A stretch of 16,322 nucleotides of DNA. Origin: Cudoniella acicularis (Eukaryota; Ascomycota; Leotiomycetes; Helotiales; Helotiaceae). Position 1 is the stretch's first letter. Each line of letters opens with the position of its first letter. Below, piece after piece: positions 1 to 8,811 of the stretch. The notes below the pieces were generated by a model. The model did no database searches, had not been told where the DNA came from, and worked only from the letters and a program-made list of their open reading frames with translations. The stretch is from positions 1 through 16,322 of the forward strand of contig JAAMPI010001296.1 in NCBI GenBank assembly GCA_013054445.1, written 5' to 3'. Both the position numbers and the translations under genes were made by a program.

Positions 1-225
1 CTTGCTTGTCCTCTCCAGAGACATCTCGAACTTTTCGCCAACCTCCTGCCAGCGTATTCCTACCCGATTCCGCCTAAGCTTCATAGTGGCTACAATCTCG
101 AAGGTCATCAATGATTGCACCGAGCTTGCTGGAACCTGGAGCCCTGGACCTTCTCGATCAAAATGCTTGTCAGATCTCACTGATGGAGCTGGGCTATGAG
201 GCATTGCTTCAATGGAAAGGTGCAT
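1..225 (-). CDS. Partial hypothetical protein, possible helix-turn-helix
   Basis: Reading the minus strand from position 225 to the left edge gives an uninterrupted frame of 75 codons that continues off the window. The first ATG after the upstream in-frame stop (near 355-357) is at 225-223 (MHLSIEAMPH); a second is at 204-202. Residues 1-35 are Ser/Pro-rich and probably disordered. Residues 40-75 are strongly basic and include RRNRVGIRWQEVGEKF followed by MSLERTSK. The spacing of hydrophobic residues and the Trp resembles a homeodomain-like or Myb-like helix-turn-helix, in which a second helix is followed by a 'S-x-x-x' turn. That resemblance is my inference and no family is certain. The gene lies in the same orientation as ARP3, about 1.7 kb beyond the ARP3 stop. 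It could also be a chance ORF, since only its N-terminus is visible. An opposing plus-strand frame at 2-199 lacks an ATG start (it opens with TTG) and looks less protein-like. Confidence 0.45.
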   Translation of the reverse strand, partial: MHLSIEAMPHSPAPSVRSDKHFDREGPGLQVPASSVQSLMTFEIVATMKLRRNRVGIRWQEVGEKFEMSLERTSK

Positions 226-1950
226 GCCGGTGCTGTACAACAAATCTTCTGCGGAGCTAATTAGTCCTACAGCTTGCAGTAGACAACTACTCGGTAGCCA
301 TATTTGGTTTGTTGTAGCTGTCGCGCGTTGCAGCTCACTTCCACATTCTCTTGGTTATTGGAGACATTTGTCCGTGCTGCGACTTCAGATCCCGTAGTCC
401 AAATTGATGGGCATTTTCTTGAAGCAGCAGAATGTACTGGCGCTGACTTGGAAAAATAGGAGAGAAGAATTCAGTTGCGAGTGAGACGCTGAGGCGTGCT
501 GTGCACTTTCCGGCTTTTGTTTTGTTTCTGATAGGACGTAACATCGCATTCATGTCTTGATCAAAATTATCTCGTAGACAAGTCAAATAATATTACATTC
601 GAAAATAAATCTGCGGAACATTCTGAACGTAGCCCAACCGACCATTTCCCGAAGGAAAAGGGGTTCGCTCAGATACTCGGTTACTCGTAGTAACAGCGAC
701 CCACAAATTCAGGAGCACTCTGCATCGTAATATATTTCTACATACATTCAACAAAACGGGCTTTTAAGATGCACTAAAAGAGGATGATCTGCTCTTTCTA
801 ATTTCATTTTCACGGTCATCAAATTTTGAATCTTGAAGTATATACATTTAAAAATAATTTCACGTTTAAAGAACTGTGCCTTTGGAAGCTCTTTTCGATG
901 CCCTGAAAATTCATAACGGATTTCTGGGTATTTATTTACTCTCCTAAGTGATTCCCTTTTTCAGAGATTCTTTCATAATGAACCGTATTTCCTTCAAAAG
1001 TGGTAGACTTTTGAAGAGTTTTGGAAGCATTGCTACTTCTCGTATTATAACTATACTACTCGATTTTTTGTAGAACAAGAGGAGGCTTATATTCTAAAAA
1101 TTTGAGAAAATTCAAATGTTAATAGAGACTGTAAGCACCACAGGGGCATTGATATTTTCTCTCAATTGATGTTCAATTTACCTAGCATCAACGCAAAGCA
1201 AGCTATTATTTTCATGTAGAAAAGCCATCATAACCAATTTTCCTTCTTTCGTAATCTTACTTTTCAAACTCCGATATCTGCTAATCGTCACTGTCAATTC
1301 ACTTATTGTTTAATACATGGGGATAAATCGGGCAGAATGTGAAATAGCTTGAACTCGTTTTGGAGGTAATGTATTAGGAACCAGCGAAGCTCATACTTAC
1401 TTGGCTAAACCTAAAAGCTCAGAGGTTATCAGCTGGAGCTCGTCCTATGGAAGGTTCTACTGCCCTCTTATGCGTAAGTTTCTAGCACGTTTTGTTTATT
1501 TTAGAAACTAATACCAGCTGGTAGATAAATGCTCCTACCATCATATTATTCTTTTGTCGGTATCGGTAATTGTAAGAAAATTATTATTTTCGCGTCGGGA
1601 AACTAGAACTTGCGTTTCAGAAACCAAGCAAGGACGAAATATAAATGTCAAGAGTTTCTGAAGCAAAAGAAAGAGCTTTTAATAGGAATCGAAACAAGTG
1701 GAGTTACTATATTTATTTGATATAACCGTTGCGTACCTAAATCTCAACCCTTCTCACCCATGTAGAGAAAAATGTTTGCGACCAGGGGAAAGATATCTCA
1801 TGATCGTTGCATTCATTTCTAAGTGCCATTTTCGCATGAAGACTTTTCTCCTGCCGATATCTATCATTTTATCACGCTTAGGCGCCCCGATTCGCTTCAA
1901 AAACTTCCGCCCTCCATGACTTCGGCCTTTTTTGTGCGAACGCGTATCAT
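226..1950. other. Intergenic DNA with AT-rich tract (about 590-1720)
   Basis: No supportable gene was found. From about 590 to 1720 the sequence is visibly AT-rich; a hand count of 841-900 gives 18 G+C in 60, about 30%. All frames are broken every few dozen codons, and no transposon domain or terminal repeat is visible. The short minus-strand ORF at 335-586 has an unremarkable composition and overlaps the probable promoter of the left-edge gene. On the minus strand, downstream of ARP3, AATAAA (complement of 1712-1717) is a possible polyadenylation signal about 235 nt after the stop, although 3' UTR length cannot be judged from sequence. The tract may be an AT-rich isochore fragment or an old element decayed by repeat-induced point mutation. 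Confidence 0.6.
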
Positions 1951-3628
1951 TTATGATCCACCAGGCCCACCCAATAGCGCAAATCGTCGAACAATGCTGG
2001 GTCCAATTTCATCGTACTCGGCCTAGAAATGGTCAGTACTATCATCTTTTTCGGGGTTGGCAATTTGGATGTTAATGCTTACCTTTGTGTGGCAATAACT
2101 TCGGAATTCTGGGGTCTGGCCCAACAAACTTCCTCCAAACCAGGGTCCATGCCGTTGTCTTTTGTGGGAGATAACTTGTACTTCTAAACCACCACTCTTT
2201 GCTCCCCCACTTCGAGCCTCACTGGCTCTGATCCTAGCATCAACAAGATGTTTGATATCACGTTGTAAACGGCGTCCGAAATCCTTGTACAGCGTACTTC
2301 CGCCAGACAATACAATATTTTTGTAGAGACCTCTACGCACATCGATTGGTGATGATTGGATGACTCCGTCAACAACCGTTGGAAGAGGCGTCAGAAAATC
2401 TGAGGAGTATATTTCGGGATTGAAAAATATCTCTGGGGCAAGAAATCGTTCGTAACCAACGTCAACGGAAACTTTACGCCCACCTGGTTGGGTTACTAGG
2501 TGCTTGACAAATCGTGTTGGGTCTCGGTCAAATCGAGAGAATTCTTTGACAATGTCGGGGCACACATAGCAGTACTCCTCTTTGATTTCCCCTGCAGTTT
2601 TGAGGGAAGAGTCGGGTTCTCCACGATCTCGAAGCAGAGATTGAACGAAGTAGGTGATATCTCGTCCAGCGATCGGGATCGACTTAATAGAAGAACCAAT
2701 AACATAACCTTCTGCCACTGGTATTACGTGGGTCACACCATCTCCAGAATCGATAACTGTTCCAGTTAATGATCGATCCGAGACTTTCGATGAGGTCCAC
2801 GACGCCGCAAGAGCCAGCACAGCTTGCACAGCAATGTATAGGCCAGCGCAATTGAAAGACTCAAACATAATCTCGGCGGTATTTTCACGGTTCTCAGGGG
2901 GATTGAGTGGCTATCCTTGGCGTTAGGAATCAATTTACAGCTTTGTTGATGGGAAATCATACCGGTTCGGTAAGAAGAAAGTAGTGGTCTTCTGGCTCAA
3001 CACGGAGGTACTTGAATATGGAATTCGACCAAAATCTTTCCATGTGGTCCTGCAGAAACACCTTTTAGCCGATTCCCGCGACCTATGAAGGAGTAAGAAC
3101 CAACCCAGTTCTCAATCTGACCATGCCGAATGGGATAGTGTATGCCATAACCTAGAAAAATTAGCACAGTCCCAGGTCTTCTCCATGCTCAACCAACCAG
3201 GTCCATTTGCGGCAGCCAGAGCTTCGTCGCCAATAAAAAAGTCCAAATCCTCCGTTCCGCGCTTCATTGACAGATGTCCTCCTGGCCCAGCTCCCCCTGT
3301 GAGATATGATGGCTTGTTGGCTACGGCGGGACGGCCAGATCCTGAACCTCCACTTCCAGTTGCGGGCCCCTTGGTTGCAATCGCCGTAGGAAATACGAAG
3401 GATGGAGAGTCGTTGCCTGCGAAGCCTGCGTGAAACCATGTTAATGCTTGCTCTGGTGGAAGGGAAGAGGGGACGCACCAAGCTTCGAGAAGCCGGTACC
3501 GCTATAGACAGGAGGTTAGCATTTCAAAACAATTGGACCCGAGTTTCTCGAGCTACAGCTTGAAGGGCTGCCTCGTGGAGGTTGGGAACGCACTTGTCCA
3601 TGACAACGGCCGGAGTCTGGGAAGCCAT
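1951..3628 (-). CDS. ARP3: Actin-related protein 3 (Arp2/3 complex subunit), 7 exons
   Basis: Arp3 pairs with Arp2 in the Arp2/3 complex, which nucleates branched actin at endocytic patches and the hyphal tip. Exons on the minus strand are 3628-3594, 3501-3479, 3425-3198, 3151-3105, 3049-2963, 2910-2083 and 2022-1951. Their total is 1320 nt, or 439 aa plus TAA, normal for fungal Arp3. All six introns (92, 53, 46, 55, 52 and 60 nt) begin GT and end AG, and joining them restores continuous Arp3 sequence. Visible motifs are phosphate loop 1 [14 protein letters not shown] (about residues 12-25), a Gly/Ser-rich insert (about 39-69), GQIENWDHMERFW across exons 4-5, phosphate loop 2 [14 protein letters not shown] (about 192-205), the adenine-side motif [15 protein letters not shown], and the C-terminus [13 protein letters not shown]. 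The start is the ATG at 3628 ([12 protein letters not shown]), directly before the first actin-fold strand. Exon 2 is a 23-nt microexon. Introns 3 and 4 use the uncommon donor GTTGGT. The gene is divergent from the threonine aspartase gene. No break or missing motif was seen. Confidence 0.97.
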
Positions 3629-4768
3629 GATGATGGGAGGCTTGCGCTCTGCACTCCCACAGCTTTGCAGGTTTTATGCGACCGCTCTGTGGAATTCTCT
3701 CTCGTGCAATTCGATGTCGTCGCCGTCGCAAGTGTATTGAGGCTCGAAGATGACGACCAAGTGGGCTGTGTGAATCGTTTAAGCTGGCTGACCTATCGCA
3801 ACCTGCGACCCCGCCGACGACGGGGCGGGCGATTGCTGGCACGTGATCCATATTTGCTGAGTCAGCGGCGGCTTTAATCTTTGCTTCTATCGCCGACTCC
3901 CTTCGAATTCCTACGAGGAAGGAGCAAACAACATGAGCCTTCCGTGAGACGAAGAGATGAAGAGACGCAACCGTGGCACCGGTCTCTCAGCCCCAATTTA
4001 TAGATAGAGAGACCCAACACAGCTCCCAAAGAAGCAGGAGCCTGTTGCCATGCAGGTGCCTCGTAGAAAATGGGCCCGCGTAAAAGTATTCCTCAAGCTC
4101 CCATCAACTCACGGCGGCCAACTCCTACAACTCTCTCCCATCAACATCCACAGCCAGTATCGCCAGGCCGCATTCTTTTCTAGGGAACCTGCCTCTCTCA
4201 CACGTTCATTTCTTTCCTCATGACTCTTTACATGTTTATTTGAGTGTTCTCTAGGAAATCAACTGTTCCTTTTCGTACTTCTTTCCAGCCTCTGTGGTTC
4301 CAGATCTCGTGCATATCTTCACCGTCGCCGGGTTAGCAAATTCTTGAGGATTCGAGATTTGGATATCAGATATCAAGTCTAAGTAGGTCACTTACGTCCC
4401 ACTCGTGCGTCGCAGTAATACTGATTAACTATGTCTAGGTTGGAAGAAAAAATTGTCGCAGCCCTTCTCGACTTGATCTGATCTCTCTTCTTCTCCTTCT
4501 ATCTCTATCACCTAAGAGACCTACAACCCGGGCACACCAAGGTTACTAGAAACTGTCTGGCACTCTGCCGTCGTCCTTTTTTATGCAGTCTTGGCCACTG
4601 CTAGCCTCGAGAACTAGTACAATCAGGTACCCGAGCAGTGAATGCTTCTCGTTTCCTCTCCTCTCAAAACGGCCAAGTCACGTCTCTTCCAGGATAACAC
4701 TTTCACTTTGATTGTCCTCCTATCACCGCCGACAGTACCACTCTTTTGAGATCTTCCTTTCAAGTCCT
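3629..4768. promoter_or_regulatory. Shared divergent upstream region, ARP3 / threonine aspartase
   Basis: This stretch of about 1.1 kb lies between the two divergent start codons and should hold both promoters and 5' leaders. A pyrimidine-rich tract at 4481-4512 (TCTCTTCTTCTCCTTCT core) resembles the CT-rich initiator regions common in fungal core promoters and faces the aspartase gene. A TATA-like TTTATAGATA lies near 3997-4006. A short GC inverted repeat, CCCCG (3809-3813) and CGGGG (3821-3825), lies about 180 bp upstream of the ARP3 ATG. ORFs crossing this region (for example minus 3516-3851) overlap ARP3 exon 1 in a different frame and are not credible. Confidence 0.6.
3840..3864. promoter_or_regulatory. 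E-box CACGTG plus Gcn4/AP-1-type site TGAGTCA
   Basis: CACGTG at 3840-3845 is followed 12 bp later by TGAGTCA at 3858-3864, which sits inside the longer near-palindrome GCTGAGTCAGC. CACGTG is the palindromic core bound by bHLH factors. TGAGTCA is the textbook Gcn4/CPC1/AP-1 bZIP site. Both lie about 210-240 bp upstream of the ARP3 ATG, a typical promoter distance, and about 900 bp upstream of the aspartase ATG. Which factor binds is inference. Confidence 0.45.
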
Positions 4769-6846
4769 ATGCAGGACGAAAAACAAAGCCATCGACACCT
4801 TCGCATTGCTAGCAAACTCCTTCATGCGAGAGATCGACTTCGGCAATTCCGTTGCGACCTATCCAAGCCTTTTCGCAGGCCGCCCAAAACTGAAATCAGA
4901 ATTCTTAGTTCACCTTTGGTCAACAGTCCAGATCAATGGTCAAGATCAATACACCTAGAAACTATAACCACTGCCTATAACTCCTCCAATTCGGGGGCAG
5001 CTAGCTTCAGCAGAATAACGGACGGTGCCACAGAGAGAATGCTCAGAAGGAGCCAAATGTCACAGTCTCGACCTTGCGTATCAGCAATCTTTGTTCATGC
5101 CGGTGCGGGCTATCACAGCACCACCAATGAGCACATACACTTAGGTGCCTGTAACGAGTACGTGTGCTCGTTGGGAGCTAAAAATCACTTTCCAAAACCA
5201 CTAATGGCAGAATCTTGCTTGCTGACATTTTGACAGTTCAGCCAGGTTGGCAATGAGAATTCTTAGAGCTGGGGGTACGGCGGTTGATGCCGTCGAAGCT
5301 GCAATCAAAGTTCTTGAGGATAAGGAGATAACAAATGCAGGCTACGGCAGTAATCTATCTATTGAAGGCATCGTGGAATGTGATGCTACAATTGTTGATC
5401 ACCTCGGGAGAAGTGGTGCTTGCGGAGCTACCGCTCGTAAGTGCTCTGTTGCAACTAATGCAAATAAAGCTAATCCTTCTCGTTGCAGAGATAAAAAATC
5501 CTATACATCTAGCTCGAATTATCTTAGATGCTTCAAACAGGCCACTCTCGTTGCGAAGAGTCCCACCAAATCTGCTGGTTGGTCAAGGTGCAACGGACTT
5601 TGCTTACAAACATGGCATCCCCGTTGTTCCACACGACATGGTGGTCTCCAAGAATGCGAGAGATCGATACGTTCGCTGGAGAGACGACCTGCGCCGAGCA
5701 GAAAGAGGCCGCTTAACACCTAATGCATCCAGTGCAACGAGCAGCCAAGCTGGCGACGAAGAACTCGATCGAGATTACGAAGAGCGAGTGCGCAATCAAC
5801 AACGTCGGGATCATATGAATGCTATTATGCACGGGACTTGGAATGAAGGTCAACCAGACTCTCCGCAGCTATCCCCCGGTCTAGATAAACATGAACAATG
5901 TTCGACTGTACGTCGATCACCGAGCCCATCAACTCCAAACCGCGATCCATGCAGCGCCGCCAATGCCCATACCCGAAGTCTTTCTCCGGATTCTTCACCT
6001 TCGAAGAGACCACGGTTTAGCAAAAATCTGAGCGACAGCAACGCCCGAACACGCTCTTTACTGGGACCCAGTATGGGCAGCAGTGAGACCCAGAAAACTG
6101 GAGCTGATGCCACCTTTGCTCCTGAACATATTGACTTGTCGCAACAAATTCGACCTGGCAGCAACGACGGGCCTGCTTCTCCATCCGATGCCCCGTCTTT
6201 TGGTCCCACCTTCTCGCCTCTGGGTTTTGTTCAGGAAGGCACTGCGGAACCGCGAATTGAGCAACTGACTACCGTCGCTGACGAAGATATGATCACGGAT
6301 ACAGTCGGTGCCATAGCTATCGATATGTACGGCAACATTGCAGCTGGATCTTCGTCTGGCGGTATTGGCATGAAACATCGCGGTCGCGTTGGACCTGCTG
6401 CGCTTGTTGGAATTGGGACGGCTGTCATACCCATTGATGAAAAGGATCCAGAAGGCATCTGTATCGCTGCAGTTACCAGTGGCACAGGAGAGCATATGGC
6501 TACGACGATGGCTTCCCAGAAGTGCGCAGAAAGGCTGTACCATAACACAAGAAGGGCTCGAGGTGGTGCGGATATCGAAGCAACGGAGGAAGAAGCCATG
6601 GAGTCCTTTATTCTAGCAGATTTCATGGGGCATCCCGGTGTTAGCGGAAGCAATTCGGCAGGTGCAATCGGTGTTATGGCTGTGAAGAAGACTCCATATG
6701 GATATTTTCTCCATTTTGCCCACAACACGGATTCCTTTGCGCTGGCCTCGATGCACTCTAATGAGAGGGAACCGAAATGTGTCATGTCACGGATCGGCGA
6801 GCACAGCGCCACAGTCCAAGGCGGCCGGAAAGTCCGGGTTGATTGA
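4769..6846 (+). CDS. Threonine aspartase (taspase-1-type Ntn hydrolase), 3 exons
   Basis: This is a member of the asparaginase-2/taspase family. The precursor cleaves itself before a Thr, which becomes the catalytic N-terminal nucleophile; animal Taspase1 then cleaves nuclear proteins after Asp. Exons are 4769-5157, 5237-5436 and 5489-6846, separated by introns of 79 and 52 nt (GTACGT...ACAG and GTAAGT...GCAG). The result is 1947 nt, or 648 aa. Visible motifs are HAGAGYHS (from residue 110), ILRAGGTAVDAVEAAI, NAGYGSNLSIEG, ECDATIVDHLGRSGACGA, IKNPIHLAR and PPNLLVGQGATDFAYKHGIP. A Ser/Pro-rich linker (about 268-460) follows, then the processing site ITD|TVGAIAID with Thr468 as the predicted nucleophile, SSGGIGMKHRGRVG, and the substrate-side TSGTGEHM. 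The linker contains SPSKRPRF (about 366-373), a possible nuclear localisation signal. The start is uncertain. ATG 4769 is the first in frame after a stop at 4709, but 5039 or 5057 would also precede all conserved sequence (558 or 552 aa). The function is inferred from motifs and the substrate is unknown. Confidence 0.92.
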
Positions 6847-7130
6847 GCTCTGCAAATACATTTAGATCCTTGTGAATCAAAAGGGGTCAGCTTCTCTTCG
6901 GATGCCTCGTCAATAGCGGAACAAGTTTACGACAACTTCAAGGACAAGTTTTTCTTGAGACGCTAGGATGGGCTTTGCATGGGACGTGCTTACTGGGCGT
7001 ATACAAGATTCGTGGCATGGCAGCGGCGTTTGAAAGGGGAGATGGTAACATGATGATGAAAATCCTTGGGGATGATCCAAGGAAAAATTGCAATGACCTG
7101 AGTAGTCAGACATAGCTTGATGAACTCGTT
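6847..7130. other. 3' flank of the threonine aspartase gene
   Basis: Non-coding sequence of ordinary composition follows the TGA at 6844-6846 and probably contains the 3' UTR. A minus-strand frame at 6910-7113 is short and not protein-like. No clear AATAAA occurs here; the first perfect AATAAA downstream is at 7397-7402, inside the AT-rich tract and probably too far to be the real signal. Confidence 0.4.
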
Positions 7131-8110
7131 TGATAGCAAGGTGGTGTACTACGAACGAGATTCCAAGTAAAATGAACCTAGAATCCCGATTTTACTTATT
7201 CGGTGGCCAAGTTTACCACGTGAAAATATGTAGTCATCATTGGAGCTGGATTGGAAGTCCACAGGCAGCAAGTTAGGTGTCCTCCCATAAATCATAATTG
7301 TGATGAGAATACAGCCTCTAAGATTATCCATGTCGGAGAATTCCCTTGCCAACTCCATTACTAACAGAATACGATGCCAAAAAAGAAGAAAACATAAATA
7401 AATTGACTAAAGAGCATGTAGTTAGGTGTAAGTTTTCCAGGAAGTGTCAAGGATGCAATACGTGTATCTTTGTCCTCTCGTTAATTTAATGATAGTCTTC
7501 ATAACATCCTTACTATGTAGCTATTAGCCCCGAAAATACCTCTTAAAGATTTCAAAAACAATAAATTAATATCAATCTTAGCTTCTAAATGCCGGTATCT
7601 AGGCTCAAAACTATCTGAAAGAAAATATGAACCTCTCTCTCTGGTGGAAGAAAATGTCTTAGGTATTTGTAGGTTTGCTTATTTTGTCGTTTGGAGAACA
7701 TTGAAACTAATGCTGATACTGTTGAATATTGAATGGATTTGGAAAATAGCCAGCTTGTGTGCAGTAGAAAATTAGAATGCGTAAACCTTTCGGGTGATGT
7801 AACGGCCATAACCCAATGTACGGGCTATCAGTCTATAAGGTAGCTCTAAGCACAAGTTTTGAACTCTTTGGTTCGGGAAATATAAAAGGGGATGTTGTTG
7901 ATAAACGCTTGGGAGCAAGCCAAATTGTTTATTTCTAGCACCGGTTTTTACGAGGTTTGACACCCCCATAACACTTCAATAGTTTATCACCTTCCCTTTG
8001 ATAAATGCATGATATTTTTATGCGCAAATATACTATTTAGCTTTAGGTACATGATCCACTGGGGAATTATGATTTTAATACGTGGATATTTAATTATTTT
8101 GAAGTGTGTG
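7131..8110. other. AT-rich tract without a supportable gene
   Basis: This is a second AT-rich block; a hand count of 7561-7620 gives 18 G+C in 60, about 30%. All frames are short. The longest ATG-started piece on the minus strand runs 7969-7772 (65 codons, beginning MGVSNLVKTGARNKQFGL). It has a fair mixture of residues but no recognised domain and no partner exon that I could join. No transposase, reverse transcriptase or terminal repeat motif is visible. Together with the tract at 590-1720 it brackets the ARP3/aspartase pair. Confidence 0.55.
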
Positions 8111-8312
8111 TGTGACTTTTTCGTGCATGTTTTCTTCCTGTCGAGCGATTACTCGGAAGCGAAGCCGAAGTCGACGATGAAAAACTGTAGCATGACGAAG
8201 ATTCGAGTTGGCTCGGCGACGGATATGGGGCCTCTAGAATATGCCAGGAAAATAAATAGTAAACTGCGCTGCTTCCTTCGTGGAAAGCTATGGTAGTTGT
8301 CGAAGCGCTCTT

Positions 8313-8332
8313 GCGATTTTTGTAGAAATCGC
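8313..8332. repeat. Short perfect inverted repeat
   Basis: GCGATTT (8313-8319) and AAATCGC (8326-8332) are exact reverse complements separated by six bases, giving a possible seven-pair hairpin. It lies in a region with no assigned gene. An inverted repeat this short can occur by chance in 16 kb. Confidence 0.4.
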
Positions 8333-8785
8333 TCATTTGGCCAGTTTGAAGTGACAAACATCCACTGAATTTTGCGGAGCAGATATCTCCAGAGACGCGG
8401 AGGGTACTTGAGCATGATGGAAGACCCAAAATAGAATCAGATTGATGTTGACCTCCGTTATTTTCTCTTATCTGATATGGAGGCAAAATGTCATTGGGGT
8501 GAAAAAAATAATGTGTATTCTCTGCTCCTGGAGAATCTTAGATTGCCGTCACTTGCTGCTGTTATGGGGAGCTCTGGAACCAGAACAGAAGCACTGCGCG
8601 GGAAATCTCCGTTTGTGTTCTTTTATTCTAGTAGAGGAAACAGCTCTTGAATCTTAGCGGAATGGAGAACAAATCCTCAACTCCCTTCGAGGGCGATCAG
8701 ATAGATTTGTGAGAGAATTGATTGAAAATGCTCTGGGAGGCATGTTCAAAGAGCGAGGAATTGCACGGCAACCCGAAGTTGCCAG

Positions 8786-8811
8786 TTTGCAGTCAAGATT
8801 TGCAGTCAAGA
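8786..8811. repeat. Perfect 13-bp tandem duplication
   Basis: TTTGCAGTCAAGA occurs twice head-to-tail with no spacer (8786-8798 and 8799-8811). Because 13 is not a multiple of three, the duplication would shift a reading frame passing through it. Removing one copy in the plus frame open from 8658 leads to a stop after about 11 codons, so it does not restore a longer protein. Replication slippage or a duplication without a remaining insertion would both explain it. Confidence 0.85.

Noticed and set aside
335..586. 83-codon ATG-started minus-strand ORF (MTCLRDNFDQDM...)
   Set aside because: Unremarkable composition, no family, and it overlaps the probable promoter of the left-edge gene; chance expectation for this length is high.
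2496..2769. Minus 69-codon and plus 89-codon ORFs
   Set aside because: Alternative-frame shadows inside ARP3 exon 6.
3161..3481. 106-codon minus-strand ORF ([19 protein letters not shown]...)
   Set aside because: Out-of-frame reading across ARP3 exon 3 and introns 2-3; the correct frame gives unmistakable Arp3 sequence.
5335..5488. 5' part of the 503-codon plus-strand ORF ending at 6846
   Set aside because: Upstream of 5489 this frame is out of phase with the conserved aspartase sequence (exon 2 and intron 2); only 5489-6846 is coding.
4811..5680. A shared 14-mer ATGCGAGAGATCGA near 4823 and 5654
   Set aside because: A single 14-base match within 16 kb is close to chance expectation and its flanks do not align, so it is not a repeat.
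5247..5723. 158-codon plus-strand ORF beginning MAMRILRAGGTAVDAV
   Set aside because: Only its first part (to 5436) is real, as exon 2 of the threonine aspartase; the rest reads through the 52-nt intron into the wrong phase of exon 3.
5825..6812. Several minus-strand ORFs of 62-193 codons opposite aspartase exon 3
   Set aside because: Antisense shadows of a conserved coding exon with no recognisable protein features.
8094..8486. 130-codon minus-strand ORF rich in Ser
   Set aside because: Low-complexity Ser runs, no domain; its composition mirrors repeated GAAG/CGA-type words on the other strand.
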